From Ketobacter sp. (GTDB taxonomy: Bacteria > Pseudomonadota > Gammaproteobacteria > Pseudomonadales > Ketobacteraceae): 64,000 nt of DNA. The stretch is taken from positions 1 through 64,000 of the forward strand of contig NZ_RCHN01000003.1 of the NCBI RefSeq assembly GCF_003671495.1. Direction: 5' to 3'. A program made the position numbers and the translations under genes. Positions 16,748 to 25,420 of this stretch are shown in pieces (the first letter of the stretch is position 1; each line of letters starts with the position of its first letter). Below the pieces are notes generated by a model. That model was not told where the DNA came from. It worked only from the letters and a program-made list of their open reading frames with translations, and did not search any database.

Positions 16748-18553
16748 TTACTTGGTAGCGCGCTTACGCTCGTGTTCCTTGAGGAACTTTTTGCGGATTC
16801 GGATGGATTCAGGGGTTACTTCCACCAACTCATCTTTATCGATGAAATCCAGCGCCTGCTCCAGGGACAATTTGATCGGCGGGGTCAGCAGCACGTTCTC
16901 ATCGGAGCCGGAAGCGCGGAAGTTAGTGAGCTGCTTGCCCTTGGTGGGGTTCACCACCAGATCGTTGCCGCGGGAGTGAATGCCGATGATCTGGCCTTCA
17001 TACACGTCCACGTTGGGGTCCACGAACAGACGACCACGTTCCTGGATATTGAACAGGGCATAGGCCAGTACCTTGCCGCTGATCATGGAGATCAGAACAC
17101 CATTCTGGCGCTTGGTGACGTCCCCTTCCTTGATGGGGCCATAGTGGCTGAAGGTGGAGTTCATGATGCCGGTACCGGAGGTCAGGGTCAGGAATTCGGA
17201 ACGGAAACCGATCAAACCGCGGGAAGGCGCGATGAAGTCCATGCGGATGCGGCCTTTGCCGTCGGGCACCATGTCGGTCATTTCCGCTTTGCGCAGACCC
17301 AGTTGTTCCATGATCGAACCCTGGTTGTCTTCTTCGATGTCGATGGTGAGCTGCTCGAAAGGCTCCTGCATTTCGCCATCCACTTCTTTGACGATCACTT
17401 CCGGAGAACCCACCGCCAGTTCGTAGCCTTCACGGCGCATGTTCTCAATCAGTACCGACAGGTGCAGTTCACCGCGGCCGGATACACGAAAACGGTCCGG
17501 GCTGTCGGTGTCTTCCACCCGCAGCGCCACATTGTGGATCAATTCTTTCTGCAGGCGGTCACGAATATTACGGGAGGTGATGTACTTGCCTTCCTTACCG
17601 GCGAACGGTGAGGTGTTGACCTGGAAGATCATGCTCACGGTGGGCTCATCCACCGTCAAAGGCGGCAGGGCTTCCGGCGCTTCCGGGGCGCACACGGTGT
17701 CGGAAATGAACAGCTCGTCGATACCGGTAATGCACACGATGTCGCCCGCCTCGGCTTCCTGCACTTCCACCCGTTCCAGGCCCAGGTGGCTCATGATTTT
17801 CAGGATCTTGCCGCTGCGCACTTTGCCTTCACGGTCCACCACTTTCACCGGGGCACCCGCCTTGATCTTGCCACGCTTGATGCGACCGATACCGATAACA
17901 CCCAGGAAGCTGGAATAATCCAGGGAGCTGATCTGCATCTGGAACGGGCCGTCCAGGTCCACTTCCGGGGGCGAAACTTTCTCGACGATGGCCTCAAACA
18001 ACGGCGTCATGTCGTCGGCCATGGCGTCCGGGTCCAAGCCCGCAATGCCGTTCAGGGCCGAGGTGTAAATCACCGGGAAATCCAGTTGCTGATCGGTGGC
18101 ACCCAGGCGGTCAAACAGATCGAACACCTGGTCCATAACCCAGTCCGGGCGGGCGCCGGGGCGGTCGATCTTGTTGATGACCACGATGGGGTTCAGACCC
18201 TGGGCAAAGGCTTTCTGGGTCACAAACCGGGTCTGGGGCATGGGGCCGTCCTGGGCATCCACCAGCAGCAGCACGCAGTCCACCATGGACATGACCCGCT
18301 CCACTTCACCGCCGAAATCGGCGTGCCCGGGAGTATCCACAATATTGATATGGTAATCATTCCAGCGAATGGCGGTGTTTTTGGCCAGGATGGTGATCCC
18401 GCGCTCTTTTTCCAGGTCATTGGAATCCATCACCCGCTCCCCTTCGTCTTTGCGACCCAGGGTGCCGGATTGTTGTAACAGCTTGTCAACCAAGGTGGTT
18501 TTACCGTGGTCAACGTGCGCGATGATGGCGATATTACGGATTTTTTCGATCAC
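16748..18553 (-). CDS. typA: Ribosome-associated translational GTPase TypA/BipA
   Basis: A 601-residue translation-factor GTPase with G1 [10 protein letters not shown] near residue 12, G3 DTPGHAD near 71, G4 NKID near 125, and the TypA-specific C-terminal region. It binds the ribosome and helps 50S assembly and growth under cold or other stress. The start is GTG (GTGATCGAAAAA) with a GAGG about 11 nt upstream. The gene has its own terminator and is divergent from a Ser/Thr kinase. Confidence 0.95.
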   Translation of the reverse strand: MIEKIRNIAIIAHVDHGKTTLVDKLLQQSGTLGRKDEGERVMDSNDLEKERGITILAKNTAIRWNDYHINIVDTPGHADFGGEVERVMSMVDCVLLLVDAQDGPMPQTRFVTQKAFAQGLNPIVVINKIDRPGARPDWVMDQVFDLFDRLGATDQQLDFPVIYTSALNGIAGLDPDAMADDMTPLFEAIVEKVSPPEVDLDGPFQMQISSLDYSSFLGVIGIGRIKRGKIKAGAPVKVVDREGKVRSGKILKIMSHLGLERVEVQEAEAGDIVCITGIDELFISDTVCAPEAPEALPPLTVDEPTVSMIFQVNTSPFAGKEGKYITSRNIRDRLQKELIHNVALRVEDTDSPDRFRVSGRGELHLSVLIENMRREGYELAVGSPEVIVKEVDGEMQEPFEQLTIDIEEDNQGSIMEQLGLRKAEMTDMVPDGKGRIRMDFIAPSRGLIGFRSEFLTLTSGTGIMNSTFSHYGPIKEGDVTKRQNGVLISMISGKVLAYALFNIQERGRLFVDPNVDVYEGQIIGIHSRGNDLVVNPTKGKQLTNFRASGSDENVLLTPPIKLSLEQALDFIDKDELVEVTPESIRIRKKFLKEHERKRATK

Positions 18554-18705
18554 AAACTTACAGCCTCAGCCCTAAACACTTCTTCGAGGGCGCGGAGTAT
18601 ACAGGAAACCACTGACAACTTGGCAGCAGGATTTACAAATTCGCCACAAGTTGGGCTATTTTTTCTGTACAATCCGATCAATGCCGGCAACCCAGTGGTC
18701 ACTCT

Positions 18706-19695
18706 ATGCTTCAGTTCCAGCAACCACCCCGGGAGTACAGCAATGTATACCTGGAAGACACCGACCGGCCTTTGCCGGAAGTGCTCAACCCCAACACCCG
18801 CTACATGTTCATTGGCACCGTGGCCACCGGCGGCAAGTCCATCATCCGCAGCTGCAAGGATCTGCACCTGTCCCGGGTGGTGGTGTACAAATCCCTGCGC
18901 CCCGAGTTCATCAACGACCCCATTGAGCAACGCCGCCTGCTGCGGGAGGCCCGGGTGTCCGCCCTGCTACAACACCCCAATACGGTGCCCACTTACGAAA
19001 TCGGCCGGGACCGGGACGGCAACTGCTACTTCACCATGAAGCTGGTGCACGGCTACACCCTGCGGGAAATCATGAACTACCGGGACCGCTACGACCTGAC
19101 CCAGCTGGTGGAGGTCATCGAGCAAATTGCCCACGCCCTGGATTACGCCCATGCCCACGGCGTGGCTCACCGGGACATCAAGCCGGAAAACATTCTGGTG
19201 GGCCCCTACGGGGAGGTGTTGCTGCTGGATTGGGGCATGGCCAAGGTCTGGCGCAAGGATGGCACCTCCGACGAGGAGCTGGATGAATCCAGCCTGAAGC
19301 CCCTCAATTCCCGCATCAATAAAGAGAACAAGTCCATGACCGGCATGGGCAACCTGCAGGGCACCCTTTGCTACATGTCACCGGAGCAGATCCGGCGCGA
19401 CCCGGACATCAGCTACAGCACCGACATCTACAGCCTGGGCTCAGTGCTTTATGAACTGCTCGCCGGACGCACGCCGTTCACCGGCACCCACAGCTATGAA
19501 GTCCTGGAGGCGGTGGAACACCACCAGCCCGCCAAGCCCTCCAGCGTCAGCAAGTATCCAGTGCCGCGTCTGCTGGAACGCCTGGCCCTGCAATGCCTGC
19601 AGAAAGACCCCGCCCAGCGGCCGGAGGCCATGGTTGATGTGATTCGGGTACTGCAGGAAAACTGGGCCACAGATCTGCTGGCTCATCGGCGCTGA
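18706..19695 (+). CDS. Cytoplasmic Hanks-type Ser/Thr protein kinase
   Basis: A 329-residue protein that is almost only a kinase domain. It has a variant glycine loop (TVATGGKS near residue 38), a probable ATP lysine Lys62, catalytic HRD at 155-157 followed by KPEN, a DWG in place of DFG at 175-177, and GTLCYMSPEQ at the end of the activation segment. There is no transmembrane helix or sensor domain, so it should act in the cytoplasm on unknown partners. No phosphatase gene adjoins it. Confidence 0.9.
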   Translation: MLQFQQPPREYSNVYLEDTDRPLPEVLNPNTRYMFIGTVATGGKSIIRSCKDLHLSRVVVYKSLRPEFINDPIEQRRLLREARVSALLQHPNTVPTYEIGRDRDGNCYFTMKLVHGYTLREIMNYRDRYDLTQLVEVIEQIAHALDYAHAHGVAHRDIKPENILVGPYGEVLLLDWGMAKVWRKDGTSDEELDESSLKPLNSRINKENKSMTGMGNLQGTLCYMSPEQIRRDPDISYSTDIYSLGSVLYELLAGRTPFTGTHSYEVLEAVEHHQPAKPSSVSKYPVPRLLERLALQCLQKDPAQRPEAMVDVIRVLQENWATDLLAHRR

Positions 19696-19735
19696 CAACC
19701 CCACGCGACATTCTCCGATGCAGACATTCAGGCAC

Positions 19736-19766
19736 AAAAAAACCGGAGGCGGCGTCCCGCCCCCGG
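19736..19766 (-). terminator. Rho-independent terminator of glnII
   Basis: On the minus strand a near-perfect 10-bp GC stem (CCGGGGGCGG/CCGCCTCCGG, loop GACG) is followed by seven T residues, 43 bp after the glutamine synthetase stop. On the plus strand no T-run follows, so it serves the minus-strand gene. Confidence 0.85.
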
Positions 19767-19809
19767 CTAAACGGACTGATTAAAATCCGTCAGAGGATGT
19801 GCTATCGGA

Positions 19810-20820
19810 TCAGGCCAGTGCTTTTTTGGTCACTTTCACGATCACGGCGGCCACCTTGTAGGGATCCGCGTTGGAAGCCGGACGGCGGTCTTCCAGACGG
19901 CCTTTCCAGCCATCTTCAACAGTCCCGATGGGGATACGGATAGACGCACCACGGTCGGATACGCCGTAGCTGTACTGGTCGATGGACTGAGTTTCGTGCT
20001 TACCGGTCAGACGCTGTTCGTTGTGGGCACCGTATACCGCGATGCACTCCGGAACGTGACGGCCGAACTGTTCGCAAATTTTGGTGAATACGGATTCATC
20101 ACCGGAATCGCGCATGGCGCCATTGGAAAAGTTGGCGTGCATGCCGGAACCGTTCCAGTCGGTATCACCCAGGGGCTTGGGATGCCAGGAGACGGACAGG
20201 TCATATTTCTCGGCGGTGCGCTCCAGCAGATAGCGGGCCAGCCAGATTTCGTCACCGGCGCGGGTTGCGCTCTTGGCAAAGATCTGGAATTCCCACTGGC
20301 CGGCAGCTACTTCGGCGTTGATACCTTCCACGTTCAGGCCAGCTTCCAGACACAGGTCCAGGTGCTCTTCGATCAGGTCACGGCAATAGGCATTGCGCGC
20401 GCCCACGGAGCAGTAGTAAGGGCCCTGTGGCGGTGGGTAACCACCCGGAGGGAAGCCCGGGGGCAGGTTGGTGGTGGGATCCCACAGGAAGTATTCCTGC
20501 TCGAAACCAAACCAGAAATCGTCGTCATCGTCTTCGATGGTGGCACGACCGTTGGACACATGAGGAGTACCGTCCGCGTTCAGAACTTCGGTCATAACCA
20601 GATAGGAGTTCATGCGGCCTGGATCAGGAATAATCATCACCGGCTTCAACAGACAATCCGATGCATTACCTTCCGCCTGCTCAGTAGAGCTACCGTCGAA
20701 AGACCACATGGGGCAGTCTTCGAGCTTGCCGCTGAAATCTTTGCGGACCATGGTTTTGCTGCGCAGGCTTTGAGTCGGCTTGTAACCGTCGAGCCAGATA
20801 TATTCCAACTTACTCTTCAT
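19810..20820 (-). CDS. glnII: Type II glutamine synthetase (GSII)
   Basis: A 336-residue glutamine synthetase of the eukaryote-like octa/decameric class. The N-terminus (EYIWLDG), SFDGSSTEQA near residue 40, FGFEQEYF near 104 and NGSGMHANFS near 223 are GSII hallmarks. It makes glutamine from glutamate and ammonium and lacks the adenylylation loop of GSI, so it is controlled mainly by transcription. A sigma-54-like promoter and NtrC-like sites lie upstream. It is a second enzyme beside the GSI gene at 27454; GSII is best known from rhizobia, Frankia and Streptomyces, so its presence here deserves notice. Confidence 0.92.
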   Translation of the reverse strand: MKSKLEYIWLDGYKPTQSLRSKTMVRKDFSGKLEDCPMWSFDGSSTEQAEGNASDCLLKPVMIIPDPGRMNSYLVMTEVLNADGTPHVSNGRATIEDDDDDFWFGFEQEYFLWDPTTNLPPGFPPGGYPPPQGPYYCSVGARNAYCRDLIEEHLDLCLEAGLNVEGINAEVAAGQWEFQIFAKSATRAGDEIWLARYLLERTAEKYDLSVSWHPKPLGDTDWNGSGMHANFSNGAMRDSGDESVFTKICEQFGRHVPECIAVYGAHNEQRLTGKHETQSIDQYSYGVSDRGASIRIPIGTVEDGWKGRLEDRRPASNADPYKVAAVIVKVTKKALA

Positions 20821-20915
20821 ATTTTATTGCTCCGAACAGAGGTCGTGATCAAGGCAGTCGCCTTGGTTATAGAAACCGGTTTGAACTCCGGCAAAGTTTT
20901 TCATGGCGGTCATAA

Positions 20916-20931
20916 TACAATTATCGTGCCG
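20916..20931 (-). promoter_or_regulatory. Sigma-54-like promoter of glnII
   Basis: On the minus strand CGGCACGATAATTGTA matches the -24/-12 consensus (TGGCACG, four bases, TTGCA) at most positions. The -24 GG is present with 10 nt to the -12 pair, which is GT rather than GC. It would give a 5' leader of about 85 nt. Confidence 0.6.
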
Positions 20932-21070
20932 ATCTGATTCTGGCGCCCCAATAAAAGGCCCGCGCTCCCCGAAACCAGCGCCAACCGGCCGCAGACCGCG
21001 GAATACGTCGAGTTACCCCTTTCCACCCAGGGCCCACGGGGGCCCTTTCCTGGCCCCCCGCCAAACCACT

Positions 21071-21110
21071 TGCACCATTTCAGAGCAGCATGCGGCATCA
21101 TCTTGGTGCA
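21071..21110. promoter_or_regulatory. Tandem NtrC-like binding sites upstream of glnII
   Basis: TGCACCATTTCAGAGCA (21071-21087) and GGCATCATCTTGGTGCA (21094-21110) resemble the NtrC site TGCACCA-N3-TGGTGCA, each with one strong half. They lie 140-180 bp upstream of the sigma-54-like promoter, a normal enhancer distance. A functional role is inferred; the ntrBC genes are in this window. Confidence 0.6.
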
Positions 21111-21229
21111 CAATGTACACTTCTGGCTTCGTTGCCGCCACGGCTTTCTCTGCGGATTCCGCCGTGCACCGGTCTGGCCTGCGTTGCGCGTCTTTACAAA
21201 ATCACCACCCGTCCGGCGGCGTTTTTCTG

Positions 21230-21235
21230 TATAAT
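21230..21235 (+). promoter_or_regulatory. -10 element before the PP-loop ATPase gene
   Basis: A perfect TATAAT preceded by TG lies 50 bp before the ATG at 21286. No good -35 is seen at 16-18 bp spacing, so it would work as a near-extended -10 promoter. Confidence 0.5.
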
Positions 21236-21285
21236 GCGCGACCCCAAATCAATACAGTCACTTTACGAGTAAATAGCGGATCACT

Positions 21286-22350
21286 ATGGCTATTCAACGC
21301 AAGGCAATTGCTCTGATTTCCGGCGGCCTGGACTCCATGCTGGCGGTTAAAGCCGTGCAAAAACAGGGTATTCATGTGGAAGGGGTCAACTTCTACACCG
21401 GTTTCTGTGTGGAGGGCCATACCCACGCCATCCGCAAGAAGGATAAAGACAAACAGAAGCGCAACAACGCCCTGTGGGTGGCCGAGCAGCTGGGTATCCG
21501 CATGAACATTGTGGATATCTCGGAAGAGTACAAAAAGATTGTATTGAATCCCCAGCACGGTTATGGCGCCAACCTGAACCCCTGCCTGGACTGCAAGATT
21601 TTCATGGTGGACAAGGCCAACACCATGCTCAACAAAGCGCGGGGAATGGCCGCCGACAAGGGATTTGACTTTATCATCACCGGCGAAGTCATCGGCCAGC
21701 GCCCCAAATCCCAGCGCAAGGACACCATGCCCCTGATCGCCCGGGAATCCGGCGCCGACGACCGCCTGCTGCGCCCGTTGTGCGCCAAGCTGTTACCCCC
21801 CACCCTGCCGGAGCGGGAAGGCTGGGTGAACCGGGACGAGCTGTACAATTTCAACGGTCGCAACCGCAAGCCCCAGATCGCTTTGGCCAAAGAGTTCGGC
21901 CTGGAGGACTTTGCCCAGCCCAGTGGCGGCTGCTGCTTCCTCACCGACGAATCCTATTCCCGCAAACTGGCGGACCTGTGGACCGCCCGCGGCCGCAAGG
22001 ATTACGAGCTGGACGACATCATGCTGCTGAAAGTGGGTCGCCACATCCGCCCGGCGCAACACTACAAAGTGATCATCAGCCGGGAAGAAGGCGAAAACAA
22101 CTTCCTGATGGGGTATCGCAAGCAGTTCCACTCCATCAAGTGCGTCAGCCACGGCGGCCCCCTGAGCCTGGTGGATGGCGCTCCTACGGAAGCGGACCTG
22201 CTCACCGCCGCCCGCATCGCCACTCGGTTCAGCCAGGGCAAGAACAGCCCCAGCGTCACCGTGGAGATCCAGGACAAAAACGGCGTGGCCCGCCAGGTGG
22301 ATGTCACCCCCATGGACGCCAATGACATCCAGCAGGCCTGGTACGTGTGA
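21286..22350 (+). CDS. PP-loop ATPase, MnmA/ThiI-like sulfur-transfer type
   Basis: A 354-residue protein with a PP-loop ATP pyrophosphatase motif SGGLDS near residue 12, a CLDC pair in NPCLDCKIFM near residue 101, a second cysteine region SGGCCFLTD near 211, and a C-terminal domain of the type found in RNA-binding proteins. Such proteins are often annotated as tRNA 2-thiouridine or 4-thiouridine enzymes. The CxxC and CC residues suggest sulfur handling or an iron-sulfur cluster. It is neither canonical MnmA nor ThiI, so the substrate is open. Single-gene unit. Confidence 0.7.
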   Translation: MAIQRKAIALISGGLDSMLAVKAVQKQGIHVEGVNFYTGFCVEGHTHAIRKKDKDKQKRNNALWVAEQLGIRMNIVDISEEYKKIVLNPQHGYGANLNPCLDCKIFMVDKANTMLNKARGMAADKGFDFIITGEVIGQRPKSQRKDTMPLIARESGADDRLLRPLCAKLLPPTLPEREGWVNRDELYNFNGRNRKPQIALAKEFGLEDFAQPSGGCCFLTDESYSRKLADLWTARGRKDYELDDIMLLKVGRHIRPAQHYKVIISREEGENNFLMGYRKQFHSIKCVSHGGPLSLVDGAPTEADLLTAARIATRFSQGKNSPSVTVEIQDKNGVARQVDVTPMDANDIQQAWYV

Positions 22351-22358
22351 CCCACCAA

Positions 22359-22379
22359 TACAAATAATTCTCATTTAGA
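22359..22379 (+). promoter_or_regulatory. Fur-box-like site before tonB-exbB-exbD
   Basis: AATAATTCTCATTT is the reverse complement of the frequent Fur-box core AAATGAGAATTATT and lies about 105 bp before the tonB start. Iron repression of TonB systems is well known. The site is seen; binding is inferred. Confidence 0.6.
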
Positions 22380-22481
22380 TTAGAATCTGGTAAGCTGTCG
22401 CGATTCCTGGGGCATTGATTATATGAGGGTATAATCCGGCCCCTGACCACTCACTGCCGTCTGCCGAAGTTGGGTAATCAC

Positions 22482-23186
22482 GTGGAAAATCCCTGGAGCA
22501 ACAGCCTGATATTCGCCGTCGTCCTGCTGGCCCATGGGGCCGCTTTGGGCGCCGCCGCGCTGTGGCAAAAACAGGAGCCCCTGCCGGACGAGTTGCCCAC
22601 CGTCAGCGGCGTGCTGATTCAGGCTCCGCCCGCCAACGTGGTGCAGGCTCCGGCCGCAGCACAAGAGCCCGTACCGCCCAAACCCGAGCCACCCGAAAAG
22701 CCCAAACCGGTTGAGCCTCCCAAACCCGAGCCCAAACCAGAGCCAAAGCCGGTGGAGCCTCCCAAACCCCAGCCCAAACCCAAACCCCAGCCGGAAAAAG
22801 CGATTACGCCCCCGCCACCTGCACCCCAGCCCCAGGTCGCCGAGCCGCCGCCCACACCGGCCCCCGTCAAGGCCAAGGCCAATTCCCAGGAAGGTGCACC
22901 GGTTACCGCTCCCAAGGTGGATGCCCGTCAGCACCAGAACCCGGCTCCGGCCTACCCCCGCCTGTCCCGTCGCCGGGGCGAAGAGGGCACGGTGATCCTG
23001 GAGTTACTGGTACTGAAAAATGGCCGGGTGGATGAAGTAAAAGTGAAAGAGTCCAGCGGTTTTCCCCGCCTCGACAAATCCGCCATCGAAGCGGTGCGAC
23101 GCTGGCGTTACAACCCGGCCACCCGGGGCGGAGAGCCCATCGATTATCGTTACCTGCAACCGGTCACCTTCAGTTTGAACGGCTGA
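22482..23186 (+). CDS. tonB: TonB-family energy transducer
   Basis: A 234-residue protein with an N-terminal transmembrane anchor (about residues 8-27), a long proline/lysine/glutamate-rich rod (about 40-130) built of PKPEP-like repeats, and a C-terminal TonB domain containing YPRLSRRRGEEGTV and the final RWRYNPA region. It couples the ExbBD proton channel to outer-membrane receptors. The start is uncertain: GTG at 22482 or TTG at 22470, neither with a strong ribosome site. First gene of a three-gene operon. Confidence 0.88.
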   Translation: MENPWSNSLIFAVVLLAHGAALGAAALWQKQEPLPDELPTVSGVLIQAPPANVVQAPAAAQEPVPPKPEPPEKPKPVEPPKPEPKPEPKPVEPPKPQPKPKPQPEKAITPPPPAPQPQVAEPPPTPAPVKAKANSQEGAPVTAPKVDARQHQNPAPAYPRLSRRRGEEGTVILELLVLKNGRVDEVKVKESSGFPRLDKSAIEAVRRWRYNPATRGGEPIDYRYLQPVTFSLNG

Positions 23187-23214
23187 CAGCAGACACATAA
23201 CAGGAGAAAGCAAA

Positions 23215-23943
23215 ATGGAAAACAACCCCTACGGCATTGCCGCCCTGTGGGAACAGGGGGACCCGGTCATCAAAGGCGTCGCCATCATGCTGCTGGTGAT
23301 GTCGGTCTTATCCTGGTACGTGATTCTGGTGCGCTCCCTGGGTTTGCTGAGTCTGCGCCGGGTGGCCGGCTCGATCCAGAACTTCTGGCACGCCCACAGC
23401 CTGGGGGAAGGCATGCAGATTCTGGGGCGGGGCCGCAGCCACAACCCGTTTTATCAACTGGCGGAGGATGGGCAGATCGCCCTGGACCACCACGCCACCC
23501 ACCAGGAAGACCTGCACGGCAAACTGCCCCTGGCGGACTGGCTGACCACCAGCCTGCGGGGTTCCATTGACGAGAGTGCAGAACGATTGCAACGTGGCTT
23601 GTCCATCCTGGCATCCGTGGGCAGCACCGCCCCTTTTATAGGGCTGTTCGGCACCGTGTGGGGCATCTATCACGCTTTGGTGGGTATTGGGGTCTCCGGC
23701 CAGGCCAGCATCGACAAAGTGGCAGGCCCGGTGGGCGAGGCGCTGATCATGACGGCCTTCGGCCTGGCGGTAGCGATTCCGGCGGTGCTGGGTTACAACG
23801 CCCTGCAGCGGCAAAACAAACTGATCCTGGGCCGCCTCAACCGGTTTGCCCATCAGTTGCACGCCTTCTTCCTGACCGGCTCCCCCATTGCCAGAAGCAG
23901 CGGCAAAAACGTGACCGCACTGCCCAAGCGCGAGGCGAAATAA
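23215..23943 (+). CDS. exbB: ExbB, MotA/TolQ/ExbB proton channel protein
   Basis: A 242-residue inner-membrane protein with three membrane segments (near residues 20-40, 130-155 and 170-195) and the family stretch STAPFIGLFGTVWGI that begins the second segment. It forms the pentameric proton channel around ExbD and drives TonB. An AGGAGA ribosome site lies 7 nt before the ATG. Confidence 0.93.
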   Translation: MENNPYGIAALWEQGDPVIKGVAIMLLVMSVLSWYVILVRSLGLLSLRRVAGSIQNFWHAHSLGEGMQILGRGRSHNPFYQLAEDGQIALDHHATHQEDLHGKLPLADWLTTSLRGSIDESAERLQRGLSILASVGSTAPFIGLFGTVWGIYHALVGIGVSGQASIDKVAGPVGEALIMTAFGLAVAIPAVLGYNALQRQNKLILGRLNRFAHQLHAFFLTGSPIARSSGKNVTALPKREAK

Positions 23944-23944
23944 G

Positions 23945-24355
<411 letters not shown>

Positions 24356-24511
24356 GCGGGCAGACAAATTGAATTTGGTTTTTTATGCCTGCTGGTTTCA
24401 TGCACGGCCGCATTGAGATTTTCTTGAGCTGTTTTTCTGATTTTGTGGCGGCAGTCACGGTTGGGGTCTATTTTTCATCAGAGTTAGCCCTACACGTTGT
24501 GCGAGTGCATC

Positions 24512-25327
24512 ATGCTTGGCAGTCACAAATTCATCACCGCCGGATACTTTCTGGTGGCCGGGATCGGCGGCTTTATTGCCTACCAGCAAAGCGGGTTTTC
24601 CCTACCGGCAGCGCCTTCTGCGGCACTGGCCAGCAGTGGAGAACAACGCCCTGTTTCTGCTGCCGGTGAGCCATCGGCAGCACACAACACCAGCACCCCC
24701 ACTCGCAGCGCGAACCAGAACCCCACCCTGTTAGCAGCACAACAGGCACTGGCCCTGGCGGACGCCATCGAGGCGGAGCCCGACGCAGCATTCGATGACC
24801 TGCCCGGGCCCGCGGCCACCGGCGCCACGGCCTCTGCCACGGTGAACCGCCCCTGGCAACCGGACCCCAAGCAGCAGCGCACTCCATCATTCATGCTGCA
24901 CGACGACGTCCGCGAATACGAGGTGGTGAACACCGATGCGGCCGCCACCTACCCTGGCGAGGGCGAACGGGTGCAGTTGACGCTGCTGAACGGCAAGCAG
25001 GTCACCGTCAACGTGAAAAACAGCACGGTCACCCGCAACGGCGATTACTCCTGGAGTGGCCACCTGGACGGTTACGGAGACGACTATCCGGTGGTGATGA
25101 CCTACGGGAAGACTTCGACCTTTGCCATGATCACCACGCCGGAAGGCAGTTACTCCATGGAATCGGTGGAGGGTGTCGGCTGGCTCTACAAGAATCCGGC
25201 GGAACACGAGCTGACCCGACCCGGACACGAGGATTTTCTGGAAATTCCAGAGCAGCATAGTCAACACCCAGCACAACACCAAAGCCACTCACAACAGGAC
25301 GAGGATGATACCCATATGGAAACCTGA
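24512..25327 (+). CDS. Membrane-anchored propeptide-like protein next to a metalloprotease
   Basis: A 271-residue exported protein: an N-terminal hydrophobic anchor (about 8-24), a low-complexity Ala/Pro/Ser linker to about 110, and a beta-rich domain (about 130-235) containing YSWSGHLDG, MITTPEGSYSME and GVGWLYKNP. This last part resembles the propeptide found at the N-terminus of bacterial reprolysin-like proteases, here without a catalytic domain. A histidine/glutamine-rich tail ends the protein. The next gene, 93 bp on in the same frame but behind two stops and with its own signal peptide, encodes the protease. I infer that it acts in trans as inhibitor or folding aid. Confidence 0.65.
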   Translation: MLGSHKFITAGYFLVAGIGGFIAYQQSGFSLPAAPSAALASSGEQRPVSAAGEPSAAHNTSTPTRSANQNPTLLAAQQALALADAIEAEPDAAFDDLPGPAATGATASATVNRPWQPDPKQQRTPSFMLHDDVREYEVVNTDAAATYPGEGERVQLTLLNGKQVTVNVKNSTVTRNGDYSWSGHLDGYGDDYPVVMTYGKTSTFAMITTPEGSYSMESVEGVGWLYKNPAEHELTRPGHEDFLEIPEQHSQHPAQHQSHSQQDEDDTHMET

Positions 25328-25420
25328 TCACCGCACACGGAAAAATGACTTTAAAGGATGCGCGCAATTACTTGTGAATCATGGAGGATTTTCAGTAAAG
25401 TCAAACGAGGCAGACGTTTC

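Noticed and set aside
16688-17611. 307-codon plus-strand frame opposite typA
   Set aside because: typA is unambiguous on the minus strand and the frame overlaps its terminator.
22690-22800. Tandem repeat array
   Set aside because: The repeats are codons of the Pro/Lys/Glu rod of TonB, a protein-level low-complexity region, not a DNA element such as CRISPR.
25328-25420. Frameshift or nonsense split of a single protease gene into two
   Set aside because: The two parts share a frame but are separated by more than one in-frame stop, and the second has its own complete signal peptide, so two genes fit better than a broken one.
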